A stretch of 64,000 nt of DNA from Xenopus tropicalis. Its lineage: Eukaryota; Chordata; Amphibia; Anura; Pipidae. The notes beneath the pieces were generated by a model. That model did no database searches. It had not been told where the DNA came from and was given only the letters and a program-made list of their open reading frames with translations. The DNA lies in the NCBI RefSeq assembly GCF_000004195.4, contig NC_030677.2:58472222-58536221 (forward strand), read 5' to 3'. Both the position numbers and the translations under genes were made by a program. Positions 1 through 13,592 of this stretch are shown here, one piece after another (positions within the stretch are counted from its first letter, which is position 1; every line of letters begins with the position of its first letter).

Positions 1-837
1 TGATGAAAAAATTGATTTTTCCCCATAAGGATTATCAGCTCTTCCTTCAGTTTCCTCACTCTGTGAAATAATACCAGTTTTTCTTTTACTGTCGCTGTAT
101 TTTTGCTAAAATATGTCACTTCATCTGTACCAGATAGTTTTCACTCTCCACATGTTGCCCCATCCTCTCTGTGACAGAAAAACTTTTGTTTTTCTTTTGC
201 TTTGACCTCACATCTTTTCAATAGTATCAGTCTATTTTAAAATTTTGCCTCCTATGTGTGAACCTGAATGTCGGTTAATCTTTGTAAAAGAGTGTCAGCT
301 CCTGTCCCATTGTTACATTCCTTTTGTATTATAGTGTGTCAACTCTTATTCCACTACCACCTCAAGGTTTCAGAATATGTGCATTTATCACAATGAAATA
401 AAATGTCAGGTCCTTTGCCACTGACATGTCACCTCTGTAAAATCCAGTGTAATCTCTTTTCCCACCAACTCATTCACTACTGAGGCAGTGTCAGCTCGTT
501 TCCCAAAGTATTGTCAGTGTTGCTTTTCCTCTTCTAAAGCTGTGCCTGCAATAAAATTCTCATCACCATTTTAATCTTTCAGCCACTGTGTACCTGCTGA
601 AAAAATAATTTGTTTTGATGATTTTTCCTAATTCTAACACTTAACAATATACTTCACTTCAGAAACTTCAAAATGGCCCACAATTCTAAAAACTGCACAC
701 AACAGGGCAAATATAAAATATTTGTTCCCAAATGAATGTTTGAAAGTTTGATACTTAAATATATTTTGATGACTCTGTTGCTGTCCACATCCACCTCTGG
801 CCTGATAGTCTTTAAACAAAATGAAACCCAATAATAT

Positions 838-1015
838 ACAGGCATGGCATCCATTATCCGGAAACCCGTTTACAGGCCATCTTCCATAGACTCCATTTTG
901 ATCAAATAATTAAAGGAAAACTATACCCCCAAAAAATTTAGGTCTCTATAAAAATATATTGCATAAACATGTGCATATGTAAAACCCTGCTTTATCTAAA
1001 TAAACAATTTTCATA

Positions 1016-1072
<57 letters not shown>

Positions 1073-1675
1073 TTTTTACTAGTATTTGCTATTGGGTAAT
1101 CCTAAATAGAAAACTGCCATTTTAAGAATTAAGGGCCGCCTCCTTGGATCATAGGATTCACAGTGCAGGGCGCACATACATGCTAGGCCACATCAGCCAA
1201 TAAATGCAGAGTTCTGCCTTTTGCTTCCATACTTCTTCCTGTTATAGTTAGAGATCATGTGATCTCTGAGGGAGCACACAGTCCATCACTAAATGGCGGA
1301 TCAAAGAAAAGGATGTAAAAGTGCAATATTTACTGATATATGTATATTTCAGTTTGGTAAGATTATTTAATACCGTAGGTCCGAATTACGGAAAGCCCGT
1401 CTCCCATAGTCTCAATTTTAATCAAATAATTCAGAATTTTAAAACTTTATTTCCTTTTTCTCTGTAATAATAAAACAGCACCTTGTAATTGTTCCCAACT
1501 AAGATATAAATAATTGTTATTGGATGCAGAACAATCCTATTGGGTTTAATTAATGTTTAATTGATTTTTTAGTAGACTTAAGGTATGGAGATCCAAATTA
1601 CGGAAAGACCCCTTATCTGGAATACCCTTGGCCCCAAGCATTCTGGATAATGGGTCCTATACCTGTACTACAAAA
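838..1675. repeat. Composite: frog 'TACAGGTATGGGACC' repeat split by a T2-like element
   Basis: An outer repeat begins ccattatccggaaacccg and ends gggtcctatacctgta. It is split near 907 by sequence starting TTAAAGGAAAACTATACCC, the end shared with the element at 47499-47990. The inner part includes gggccgcctccttgg and tttactgatatatgta segments, also found at 58944-59600. A TA microsatellite lies inside. The right end of the inner element is lost. Confidence 0.75.
1016..1065. repeat. (TA)n microsatellite
   Basis: About 24 uninterrupted TA dinucleotides are followed by a T run. This is simple sequence inside the composite repeat. Confidence 0.98.
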
Positions 1676-4600
1676 TTAAGCATATTTGATTCTGTATGCA
1701 AATCATTTTCATAGGAATTGTAATTCTTGTACTTGTTAAGTGAACTAAAATTTATGTTTGTTATCACTATGGTGATGACAAAAGGGAAGTAGGGACTCAC
1801 TGGGGAAAAAAATTAAGCCATAGTTGATCATGATGGAAAAAACAACATTTGGATCATGGGTCAGTTGGCAAAAATCAAGGTAAACAAAGAAATGTTATTA
1901 ATTTCAAAAGAGTATTGTTCTGTATCTCTACCTCTCTCAATTATTTGTAAAGGTTATGTTAATATTTTGTCTGGGTTCGGAGTGAAATGTTCACTTCCTG
2001 GGTCAATATTTATTTGGTTTAACTGGAAGACAGCGATCCTTCTCAATTCTGTCATTATGTTCTCTTCTCCTCCACCCCCATTATTATTCTTCAAACAGAT
2101 GCTGTAAAAAGATTTTTTCCTTATTTTACACTTTGACCCATGAAATGACCTGATGCTTTCACTGCTAATTGCTACTTCCTTCCTCTCTTCATATCGTTAA
2201 TCTATTTTTGCAGCCTTAATCAATCCATAACTGTGTGGGCAGCAACTGATTCCATATTCTGTACATCAATCTCCCTCTTTATAAGATGTTGGATATTTTG
2301 CTGTTATCAGCTCATCTAATGAGCTTTTCCCTGTCCTTCTAGCAAGCAGTCTTGATATTAAACCTTTGTTAGTGCTATAAAAGCTAATATCAGTTTTTGA
2401 AATCTGGGAACATATAGTTCAATATTTGTAGGTAATGATACTTTTTAATTCCTCTTCAAATCATACCCTTCTGAAGCTATAACTGCACATTATTCGCTCT
2501 TTCAAATTGCCTTCTTTCTGTGTATGTGAACAGCCACGGATACTGTAAAGGAACATTACCTAGGGTCAAAAAGAAAGTGGCAAGCTAGTCTGATTAAGCG
2601 CAATATATGAACCCCTCAGGTTCATAAAATAAGAGGTACATAAAATAACTGTAATTTCACTTTATTATTTGGCATAGTCATGAGGCACTGCAACAAGCAA
2701 CGCATAGTATTACTAGAGTTCTATTTAACAGGGTGTAGTATAGAAAGACAGGATTTGAGACATCACATAACCCTCTGAAAGATCTACAGTGCAATGAAAG
2801 AGGTGATCTATGTCCTTAACATACTGCCAATATAGCATAATAGTCTGTGTGACATACAGTACATAAGGATGGGTTCTCACAGAAAGGCCTGCAAACAATA
2901 CAGCACAAGAGAGATGTTGTGAACATATTACCTCCTAATTTTGCCCCATGAATCCATTTTTTCTCCTGTAAGTTTGTTGTGTCCTGCTGGACTAATACTG
3001 TATTTGTGGATACTACTGCTTGCAATTAATACAGTAACAATGTGATCTAATTCTACTTCTGTGAGTGGAAGTGTCATTCACTAATCTCACTGTTTCTCAT
3101 GGACTGTTTAAAGGGGCAATGCAGGGGGTGCAAGTACATTAGTGTTTTTTTCAATGACAACAAAATATATAGTTCTGTAGCCTACATATAGTTCTGCAGC
3201 CATTAAAACCTCTTGGTGCCTCTTTGAAAACACTAAGCAGTAAGTTATTTATCAGTTGGACATATTTTTAGATCTTTAAATGTTTTTGTAACAGACCAGT
3301 TGCCAAAGTAGAATTAGAGACACCCAAAGCAGGATTTACTTTTTCTGCTTGAGCTACTTTTCATAGCAAATCTGACAATTCCAACTTGTTGGACCTCCTA
3401 AACCTCTCTAGACCCTGGGATGATGATGCAGCAGAAGGGAACAGTGCTTGGGAACTGATTGTCTTTGGATTGGGTCAAATTGAAACCATAGGGTACACTG
3501 TATTTGCAAGAGACATGGTAATTTTTAATTAAGATTAATTATAGGAACTTACCTGATATCAGGAGATAGAGAAAGTTAATTATATGGGCAATTAAGAAAA
3601 AGCTTCATGTTGTGTCTTTATGAGCCTCCCTAATGTTGCACTCAACCTTTGTTGCATCTTTTCCTTTTTCTTGATGCCCACTTCTTAGTATATTCTTGTT
3701 TTATTTCTTAGCCTGCTCATAGGTCTTGGCAAGTGATGAGCCAAACATTTTTTTTGTGAAATGGTGCAAAAATTTGTTGCAGAAAAATGTTCAGCATTTT
3801 TGGAATTTTGCCTTTTTTTTGCCATTTTCAGTGAAGCGTAACGGGACAGATTTGCTCATCACTAGTGTTGGCTCAGGATTTTGGCTGGGCAGAATGTCTC
3901 TGGCATGGCGCTCGGTTTTATATAAACATGTTTTTCATCTTATTGAATATTCGGGTACCTTACTGAATGCCTTAGACACATTGGTGCTTAAATTCATTGC
4001 TAGACTTGTGTGCAAATGCACATAAATATACAAATGTACCCCTGAAAGTCCTAATTTTGCTTACTTATTAGACTAGACTGAAGAGATTAAAATTCTTTTT
4101 ATTGCTTGCTTTTATACATTCTCATCCTAGGAAAAAAATTATCCATTAAACATTCTTAGAAAGTGCTCTTGCATATCAAAAATATTTACTATCTCGGGTT
4201 TTGGCACCCACTTGCAGATGTACTAGCAGTAGCCGTAACAATAATTAAAGTGGTGATCGAAGATGCTAAATTTGATTAAATCCTGACAAGAGTCCAAACG
4301 TGATTAGCAGCCATGGGCTCAAATAGTTCAGGAAGACTTTTAATGCAATTTAGTGTTTCAACCCCTGGCTTCAATTACAAATTGAATATGCACTCGGCAT
4401 GATCCATTACTTTGGACAATGCCCAAGGAGATCATCTTAGCCTTTCGATTCCTCTTTATCTTTTGTGTCTGAGTCGCAATGACTTTTCATTTCAACCGGA
4501 TCAACCGTTCTTTCTGTTTCTGCAAATGCATCACAACTGCTTTCTGTACATGGGAAAAAACATTATTATCCCATTGTGTGAACTTAGCTATTCTCATTGT

Positions 4601-4849
4601 AGGGTCTTATAGTAAAACAATAAAATAACCATTTTAGCAGAGTCCCCTTTACTTTTTGTATCAGTCAGTATATGTATGTAATTTGTATGTTGTAAGTAAT
4701 ACCATAAGACTAAGAAAGTGATGTGTAAGGTGTTTATATTTAAAATTAATATATACTGATCTGTTTTTCAGATAGTAACTAGCAACTAGAAAGACTGCAT
4801 ATGATGCTCTATTTTCCCATAAAAACGATCAACACACCAGAGGCCACCC

Positions 4850-5130
4850 CTTTAGATTAGAGAAACAAAACTTTCATTTGAAGCAGCGCAAGTGGTTTTT
4901 CACAGTGAGGGCAGTGAGGTTGGGGAATGCCCTTCTTAGTAATGTGGTAATGGCAGATTGTGTTAATGTCTTAGAGGGGATGATTTCTTGAACAAGCATA
5001 GTATCCAAGGTTTATGTATGTGAGTGTATAGATTGGTCAGTTGTAGTTTTGTCGGTGCTGGGTTTACTTGGAAGGGTTAAACTTGATGGACTCTGGTCTT
5101 TTTTCAGCCCCATATAACTATGTTGGTATC
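4850..5130 (+). repeat. LINE-like 3' fragment, dispersed frog repeat
   Basis: The segment contains the degenerate coding-like stretch F-H-L-K-Q-R with W-F-F-T-V-R-A-V-R-L-G-N-A (shifted frames, stops present) and ends with ggactctggtcttttttcagcc and ataactatgtt, an ending I associate with abundant frog retroelement copies. It is frame-broken and 5'-truncated. The family name is uncertain. Confidence 0.5.
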
Positions 5131-6814
5131 ACTTTGTTTTCAGCTAAGGCGCCAATTATCTTGATCTGGGGCACCATATGGATACTTAGTTTTATGGTGC
5201 ACAATGCATTTCTGTTCTTGAGAAAAACTTCACAAATTTAAAAGCACTGTTTGGCTTGATGCAGAATACAAATCCTGAATCATCACACTTATTTTCCACA
5301 GAGGAAGCTCAAAAGCACACACATTCTAACAACTTCTGCTGTTGTGTTTCTATGGACTGCCTTTGTTGCTGCTTGTTTTATAGCCTGCACTTTTCTCATT
5401 TCCTACTGACCATGTGTTCTACAATAGCTTTTATCCGCTCTTCTAAAAATTGTAGTTATGTCTATTCACTAGGTTGTGTGTTTCACAAAACTTAATATTT
5501 GTGTACATGCAAACAAGAAGCACAGTGGAGTGAGATAGTGTCTAGTATGAAACGTGAAACTTGGTGGTGCCATGGTGGTCAGCAGCAGTTATATACTATT
5601 TGCATAGGGATGTAATTACAGTTGAGACAGGGTGGACCAGTAAGGCCCTAATTAATGAGCAATTTTAATATATCTTGGTATACTGGATAAACTTACCAAT
5701 GTTTTGGGGCCCTAAAATAAATTTGCTTTGGCACCCATAACATCTAGTAACGTCACTGCTTCTGTCTGTGCAGGTCTCATCTTACTCCACAAAAACAGGC
5801 ACATTATTTGACTTGATAAAATTGACCATGTGTATGGTACTTGAATATATGTAATAAGGAAATTAGAGTGTAGAGCTCTACTGGTGCAGGGATTGATGTT
5901 GATAATGAATGGTTTCTATAAAAAACTGTGTCTATATGCTTGCACCCTTTAAAGGATAACACATACGTTACTGAAGGAATTTTAGCACTGGTCCTCCTTG
6001 ATGCATGTAAGTGGCTCCATTGGGATATACTTAATTTCTTATAAGTGAAAATAAGTTAATATGTGCGTTCCCCTCCATTGGGTATTTCTCTAAAGTTAGC
6101 CTTCCCATTGGATTCATAACCCAATAGGATTTCCGCTAATAAGAATGTTGTTTTTTAAGAGCAAATAAATTCTATACAAGCTTTCGCAAAAAAAACCCAA
6201 AAAAAAACGGTAAGAAATGTAAGTGATACGTTTAGTACCTTTAATATGACACATTTATATAAACTGTAAACAACTAGGCAAAGTATACTGTCTATAACTG
6301 GAAAAGGGCATTATGTTTTTTGTGTCTGAGCCAACAATCTAACCAAGTTTACAAACATTTTATTTAGCTCTGACAGCAAATTGTCTTTCTAAAAGTAGTA
6401 GTTTGGCTGCAGAAGTTTAATAAAAGAAATTTAAGCTAGTAAATCAGTTTCACAATCAATTCTTAAAATCAGAATTAACATTAATTATACAGGGAATAAG
6501 AACCTAGGTGTTTAAATGTTTGCACAGACCTGAATTTTAAACCACAAATTATCAGAAGCCTTTTATAACTGAAAAGTGTTCTTTTTAGCCAGAATTAATT
6601 TTCTCATGTTAAAAATTGCAAACTCAAAAATAACCTTTTCACCTCTTTTGAATGAACCTCATCATATCCTCGAGACATGTACTCAAAATGTTTGCTTCTT
6701 GTCATATTTGGAAAAACCTTTTGCCATATTTGGTAAAATTTACCACCTGTCTCTGATTACTAAATGTCACAGTATTCAAGCAGAGGCAAGCAATTTGCAA
6801 ATGATTATGAATAA

Positions 6815-6900
6815 ATAAAGGTAAGCAAAAGCAACCCAAAGCAACCAATCAGCAGGTAGCATTTACTGGTCACCTGTTTAAAAAAAAAAAAGATAAGATG
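6815..6900. repeat. Fragment of 'GTAGCATTTACTGGTCACCTGTTTA' repeat family
   Basis: The core tagcatttactggtcacct is shared with copies near 46780-46860, and a diverged form is present at 27440-27615 (actggtcacctgtttaaaag). A possible other end lies near 7130-7180. These are dispersed, nonautonomous and noncoding. Confidence 0.6.
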
Positions 6901-8620
6901 TTTGCTTTTAAAGGTAAATTTGTATTAATTTTACAACATCACAGAACAAATAAAATACAAAACATTGTTTGATATACTTACATTGGAATGGTGTCAAGTC
7001 AAGTTTAGGTCAATACAAGCAAGGATGCTATCACTAGGCATTGCAGTTATATAGGTGACTGTATTTAGTTATGTCAGGTCGGTCACACTCAATCTAAGCT
7101 GGTGTGTTATGTATCCAAGTTATCTTGCTTGCACCAGTTTCCCCAGCAAACATCTTATCTTAGTGCCTTTTATTACATATGAGGGTTAATTTGTATTACA
7201 GCCAGGCATTAAAAGTTGTCTCTACAATAATTTATTTCTCATGCTATTTGAAATGTAGTCACTTGAACACAAATTCACTTCAAAATTGCAACTGTAGTGT
7301 ATTATATGTGCAGATTATTCAGTTATCATTTTGGAAGGCTATAGTTTATTTAATGTTTATAAAGATAGCCTTGCTAAAATGTAAAGCAATATACATGTAC
7401 TAACATGCACAATCTACATGTTATTGTTTTTTGTTATTGCTCTGAACTTAAAATGTAATGCACATAGGATCCTAAATGAATCTGTGATTGCAGAGATATT
7501 CTCCCAGAAAAGCCATTCTGTTGCAATCACTAATAAATTGATCCTCTATCACTATACTAATTAGCAATACCGTTCTTCTGGCAATAAGACATAATAATAG
7601 CCACAGTCAATCATATAGCTGCAACCATTTGAATGGGATGACAAAATGGCAAGATGGTAATTCAATGTGAAACGTTCATCCCCATAAGAAATTTACTGAT
7701 GTCTAAATTTGCGAAAGTTGTCAAAGCAATTTACTGACTTCTGCAGCTGTCAGTGTTTTTTTGTTAGATTCAAGGCTTGAGCTTTATTCATGAATAACAC
7801 CAATTAGATGTTTAAATAATCCCAAAAAAAACCCCATTATATTACCTTTTTCACACAAAAAAAATGGAAAAGAATGTTTGGCTTCCAAAATCTTATGTAT
7901 TGTACTCCAGTGATATTTGTTGTCACGTCATGTAGAAGGGAAAAACACAGTTCAGTTTTGTAAATAGAGAGAGAGAGACATTTCAGCTGGACACAGTCTG
8001 TACTGTAGTACTAACACAGGCAATACAATGAGAACCATCAAGTTTGTTCAATGCACATTTTTTTATTGTGAATCTGTAGCTGGGTGTTGGTTGATGAGCT
8101 TTGATGGGCACATACCTATTTTCTGTGGTTCCCCAACCCAGCAGCCTGAGCTTGAATTTCCAGTAAAGGAAAAATAGCTCTGCAAGTATAAGACACCCAC
8201 TTACAATGTCCGAGCAATCTAACTGACAAATGTGATCACTATACGGTACGGACAAATACCACTAAATAACCAAGGAGGTTTCAGATATGCTGAACATCAA
8301 TTTTCCATCCGTTAACCCAAATCACAGAACTACTAAATTCAGCAATAAGATAGCACCATTCCATAATATAGGGGAAAAACTAATCAGTGCATCATGGCAA
8401 ATGACAAAAATATACTTTACCTAAATGTTTTCAAAGGTTATGAGAACATAGGATTTAGCCTCTGCTATAAATAATATATAAATAAAGCATATTGTACAAC
8501 TTACTGTTCTTATAATGGCTTTCTACCAAGCTATTGTTTCCTATGCAGAGTATTCTGTGACTTTTTCCTCTTTGATGCAGTGTTAAAGAAATGTGCCCTT
8601 TGTATCTTTGCTCTTGACAG

Positions 8621-8854
8621 CTGCAAATCAGAAGGAGCCCCTCACTCTTACTTTTAAAGTGAAAGATGAACCCGAGGATGAAGAGCCTATTAGCTCCCTA
8701 TCCCCACAATCCTTGTACGGTTTTAACCAGGAATCAGAAGGTCGGCTTTCCAGCACCCCAGATGAAGACAGCAAGCCACAAGAAACACAGCCAAACCTGC
8801 TCACTCAAGATATCTCCATGAAAGCAGCATCTGAGCTCCTTATGAAACTCTCAG
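8621..8854 (+). CDS. znf827: znf827 exon: 78-residue SUMO-motif/QDIS unit, copy 1
   Basis: Acceptor ctcttgacag ends at 8620 and donor gtaaat starts at 8855. The exon is 234 nt with phase 1 on both sides, so skipping it keeps the frame. It encodes an acidic, Ser/Pro-rich, probably disordered stretch with FKVKDEPEDEEP near its start, which is a psi-K-x-E SUMO acceptor match, and it ends in QDISMKAASELLMKLS. The same layout recurs in the next coding exon, which has the same length and phase. The open frame runs upstream to an ATG at 8593, but that ATG is in the intron just before the acceptor and is not a real start. Reading through the donor gives a stop within three codons. No zinc finger is encoded here. 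This exon lies in the region between the N-terminus and the first finger group seen in this window. Confidence 0.93.
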
Positions 8855-11733
8855 GTAAATGAATAGTTTTTTTGCACCTTGAATTAAATGAAACAATGGA
8901 ACATTATTTCTCTATGAAGTTTGACTTATATAATGTATGCTTATTTGCATATTTTAAAGAGCAGCACCTCCTGATAGTGATGATAACCCTATGTTAAATG
9001 GATAGGCAGATGTTTTTGGTTTAGTCCCCCCTTTATAGTCCATTATTTGATTGGGCACACATAGCTCAAAACAAGTCACAGACATGTTAAAACAGGTTGA
9101 GATACCAACTTTCTTATAGCTCCAGTTATATACAATACCTTATATAAGCATTTACCCTCAATGTCAACCCTAAATGGTCTTCAGGCTGCACCTTCTTACC
9201 ACTACTATGGTTCACAAAGAAAGCCAGACCTCTAGTTTGGGAGACAATGCCTTTAGTGGTACAAGGACATTTTAACTAGTGCAGCAGTGGTCAAAAAAAA
9301 CATGGGTCAAAGTAATATGGATCAATAAAAAAGTGCCCTGTCTGACACAGAAGAAGCTGTGACAGGCAAATCTCCACAAAAAAAAATACTCACCTGGCAC
9401 CTCTCCATGTGCACTTTTGTTCAGTTAATGATAAGTTAATATCTGCCATACTGCTCAAGCTCCTCCTTTTGCCTTTTTATCTCTTTACTAATATGAGTTA
9501 GTTCTCAACACATAACTTGCTTTCTATGAAAATAAACAAGGTTTAGTTTAAAAAATTGATGTTTAAATATTCTAGGATTAAGTACCTACTTTTTCCTGCA
9601 ACTAGGATTCACGTAGAATATTACTTGGTACATAAGTCTGCCAAGATAAGGTCTTAGTCCTTAAAGCAATTAGACTTATAGTTTAAATGTCTAATGATTT
9701 ATGGCCTGTAAATGCTCATTAGTTCTGTAACAGAAGGTGCTATGCTGTTCAATTAGGGACATGGATCATTGCATTTAATACATTAAATGAGGTGGTGCAT
9801 ATATTGTAGGATGCCAACATAATTGCTCACTCTTTTTTATTTTGTGGTGGAAAGCCACACACACCTTGCTTTGCAGGTTTGCCAGTAAAAATATTAATGG
9901 ACTCTACTTTTTACCTTATCATGCAAGTTGGTAGAAGATAGATGTGGATTTGATAATGTAAGGGGAAAGGAATCTTGTAATAGTGGATACAGAGTGTGAC
10001 AATGAGGAACCGGTATGGTTAGAGTGATGTGCTTTCAAGCAATATTCTTTCTGCTGACAGGCAAAGTACACTGAAAACTTTCCTCTGTTTGGAGAGTTTA
10101 TTTCAGGTAATTATATCAATGCAGCAAAGTCTTGCTAACACATTGCCTATTAACTGTTTTAGCAAATATACATTACTTAAATCTTTTTTAAGCTTACTAC
10201 GCAAGACCCTGCTAGGTATTTATTACAATGTTCATAGTAATTATCTAGGGAATTATTGTCCGTGGGTTCTCTCTTTAGAATTTGTGCTTGATAAAAGAAT
10301 CCATAGTATTGAGAAGTCCCTGGATTGGAACTGTTAGACGTTGGCCTAGCTCTTCCTTTGATATGCCATTCATTTGTCAGGCAGGATAAATTAAGAGCAT
10401 TCTGTGTGGTTAAACAATTGGTCGGAGGTGTTTTCAGTATGGCATTTTTTTAGTGTCAGAAATACACTAGAGAATGTGAAGAAGCCTCAAAAGTATAATA
10501 AGGTGAATATTCAGCATGTGTAACAGTTGCTAGAGGCCAATTTGTAGCAGAGAAATTACAGCCTCTGCATTTGCATCTAGGGCAATGCATTAAAATTACA
10601 GTGATTAAATGTGGCTTGAACATAGCAAAAGGAATGTAGGTGGTGGGTAATGTGTTTATTAGTGTCATTCTGCACAAATGTACATTTACTTTACTTTTGA
10701 ATTTTAGTTTACCTTCCCCAGAGCTATCTTGACAGGGTGCCAGTAGGTATAACTACCTAGGGACCCACGTTTGTGTGGCCTTGTAGAGCAGTAATTGAAA
10801 AATAAAGAAATTCTATTGGGCTCAAGATAATGTTATATAGCATCTTTTTAAATGTGATGCAAGTTGTCCTGCAAGAGCACAAGTATGGGGAGAGCATCAG
10901 CAGTAGAGGAAGCATCTCAGAACCTACAGCTTTAACAGTGAGGGATAAAAGGCAGATTCTAAAGAATCTCTCTATAGACAGCAGTGAGAAGGAGCCACAT
11001 GTTCCTAGCTTGAAGTTTCACCACCAGTTGAAAGATGTGAGAAGACAGGAGGGGGGTGGCAGAATAGTGCAGGAGAAAGCAGCCATTAATAATGAGGAAC
11101 TGCCAACCAATTCAACCAACTTCTCAACTTTTACATAATAAAATACTTTTGAAGTATTTTACTGGTCTAGCTGGTAAAATGCTAGCCAAGGCCAAGGCCT
11201 CAGATGAGGACCACATCAATCTTACTTCTTTTCAAATTGGAACTTGTACAGCGTGCTATCGAACTGGCATTGTACTAATGTATTGTACTAATATTTCCCT
11301 TATGAGATACGACTACATAGTTATATGATAGAAACGACTGATTAACTTTGTAATATGCATCAGACTGAAAATATAACTTATTATAAGTATTCAGTAAAGA
11401 TACTGGTAGTGCCATTATCTACATATTTGTATTTCTTAACTGGTGTAGGTGCTACATTAATGTTAGAACCGTGCTGACAAACATTATTTGTTACAAAAAA
11501 ATATAAGTGTGCAGGAAAGGTTTTGCTATATAATAGTTATATTGGGAACAAATGTAGGCTTGTGATTTACAGAAGAAATACCAAAATCTTTTATGTCAAA
11601 CTATAGTCCCAACGGCAAACCTCTTAACCAAAAGAAGGTCCTTGACTAAACATTCAAGTGACTAATGAAATACAGTGAAATGGTAAAAGTTAAATATGGT
11701 ACTTGGTTTATGTGTGTGTAAGAATAACACATA
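8855..11733 (+). other. Intron sequence without recognised genes
   Basis: A/T-rich intronic DNA. A 102-codon open frame at 10830-11138 has no recognisable domain and no convincing splice context. No clear repeat ends were seen. Confidence 0.6.
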
Positions 11734-11936
11734 CAGTGGCTTGCAAAAGTATCCGGCCCCCTTGAACTTTTCCACATTTTGTCACATTACAGCCACAAAC
11801 ATGAATCAGTTTTATTGGAATTCCACGTGTATTGGTCTTTCACGTGGAATTCCAATAAAATTGATTCATGTTTGTGGCTGTAATGTGACAAAATGTGGAA
11901 AAGTTCAAGGGGGCCGAATACTTTTGCAAGCCACTG
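11734..11936. mobile_element. 203-bp palindromic Tc1/mariner-type MITE
   Basis: Both ends are CAGTGGCTTGCAAAAGTAT-type inverted repeats, and the whole element folds back on itself around 11828-11836 with a very short loop. It is flanked by TA (11732-11733 and 11937-11938), the Tc1/mariner target. The arms are about 95 bp and nearly identical. It has no coding capacity and would need a transposase supplied in trans. Confidence 0.9.
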
Positions 11937-13592
11937 TATATAAAATAATCATCCACAGAATTCAGTGGAACAGTAGACACATTGTCATCAATGAGCAACA
12001 ATATTTGAACAAACTGTGTCTTCAGCAATAGAGCATCATTGTTCCGGTCCTTAAGGGTAAGCTTTACATAATTTCAGCATAAGGTCTCATGGTAGTGCAT
12101 AAGGCTCTTCCTTGACATAAATCTATATTGCATAAAAAATAATGAAACATAATTATGAACTTAAATAACACTTTAATCATAGAAACAATTCTATTAAATT
12201 GCTTAATGTGATCTCCACAAAAATGTATAATTAAATCTAATCCTTAGATATTCAAGGGTAAGAAGCTTCCCTGTCATTAAATAAAAAAAATAAAAAAATA
12301 GTATGAGAGAATAAGTAAGTAATCTTACTTCATGAGTAGGCTCTGTGGAAAGCCCAGATTCTTGTAACCCATTTTTAACTCTGCATCAAAGATATAGTTT
12401 GCTCTTCTTACTTCTGACAGAAAATGAGAGAATATTTTTGGTCCTCTGATGCACACTAGAGTACTATTTTCATCTAACACTTGTCAGAAAACTTTTAACT
12501 CAGCAGTCTAAATTTTATGATAGATAGAATGTTGTTAGATGAGCAGGAGTTCAATAAATCTAATATATCAGTTTTCATGTGTTCTCATTGTTCTTTCTAT
12601 TTCCTGTTCCCTTTAGTACAATATTATTTTAGTCCTTCACTTCGTGATCAGTTTCCAGAGTCTGATGTGAACTTTCACTAAAATGATTGATTTGATCTTG
12701 TTTTATTATTTTACTTTCTTTTAAATGTATCTTAATATTGATACTGTTGACCACTTATTCAGTTATTCTCTGACTTTAATTATTCGGTATGCATATCTTC
12801 TGAAGGTCTTCTAATCTTTTTCTTCTTTACTTGTACAGTATTCCAGTTACTGTCTTTGTCAGTGCAAAAGTCTTGTTCATCTTGGAATCAGCCACTCAAA
12901 GGAGATCAAATCTGTCAGATACTCACTGCATCAGTTTTTTGCACCCAAAACATTTTTTGTACATGTTTACTGTACAGTGGGGACAAACATGGCAATACAT
13001 ATACTGAATATGTACAATTTAAATGCAGATTTACAATGATTAAGTTCTATGTATTAAAAGACACCGACGGAAGGCGGTCCCTGAATCCTGAGGTTACCTA
13101 TAAAGATAAATAGTTTATTAACTTATTCTCTACTAATAAGTCTTAACATGCCACAGTCACAAATCACCCCATTCTGGAATATTAATTGGAAGTCTCACTT
13201 AACAGAACTGGCAGCAGGACTTTACTTAGAATATACCATTTATAGAAACCACCTCTTCAATCACCCAGGATTGGCTCCTAATGACATGACACCTTTTCTG
13301 GACAGCTGGGAGTGTTCTCTTTAATGTAAACCAAAGCACAGTGAAGGTTTAAGGGTAAATTAAAATAAAATGAGAGAAAAACACATGTAAAGTAATTTAT
13401 CATAATGTAGAAATAGGTTGTTTCAGGAAAGGGCCTGGACTTTTTATTCTCAAAGGTTTTCTGTGAGATATTTATACCTCCCATTGATTGAGCCTTTCCT
13501 TCTGCTTTAACCATATTTTTGCCTTTACTTAAAATAATTGTTGGAAGGTTTGAATATTTACCCATTTGTTTTACATGACAATTACTATAAAG
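11937..13592 (+). other. Intron sequence without recognised genes
   Basis: A/T-rich unique-looking intronic DNA with short A-rich tracts (12280-12300). I see no gene, RNA or clear element ends here. Confidence 0.6.

Larger units (their letters stand above)
1..8620 (+). other. znf827 intron (3' part) upstream of first visible exon
   Basis: No coding exon was found here. It holds a composite frog repeat (838-1675), a TA microsatellite, a LINE-like fragment (4850-5130), a fragment of a 'tttactggtcacctgttta' repeat family (6820-6900), and A/T-rich unique DNA. The stretch 4190-4480 and the stretch 7480-7760 look non-repetitive and rich in homeodomain-type cores (TAATTA, GATTAA); they could be regulatory, which is a guess. 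Confidence 0.7.

Noticed and set aside
1016..1065. TA tract as a replication origin or regulatory site
   Set aside because: Simple microsatellite expansion inside a dispersed repeat, with no other supporting feature.
8593..8620. ATG at 8593 as a translation start
   Set aside because: It sits in the intron; the cag acceptor at 8618-8620 and phase continuity show the exon starts at 8621.
10830..11138. 102-codon + strand open frame (MLYSIFLNVMQ...)
   Set aside because: Composition is plausible for protein but there is no recognised family and no clear splice sites in a phase fitting znf827. A rare exon or retrocopy piece cannot be excluded.
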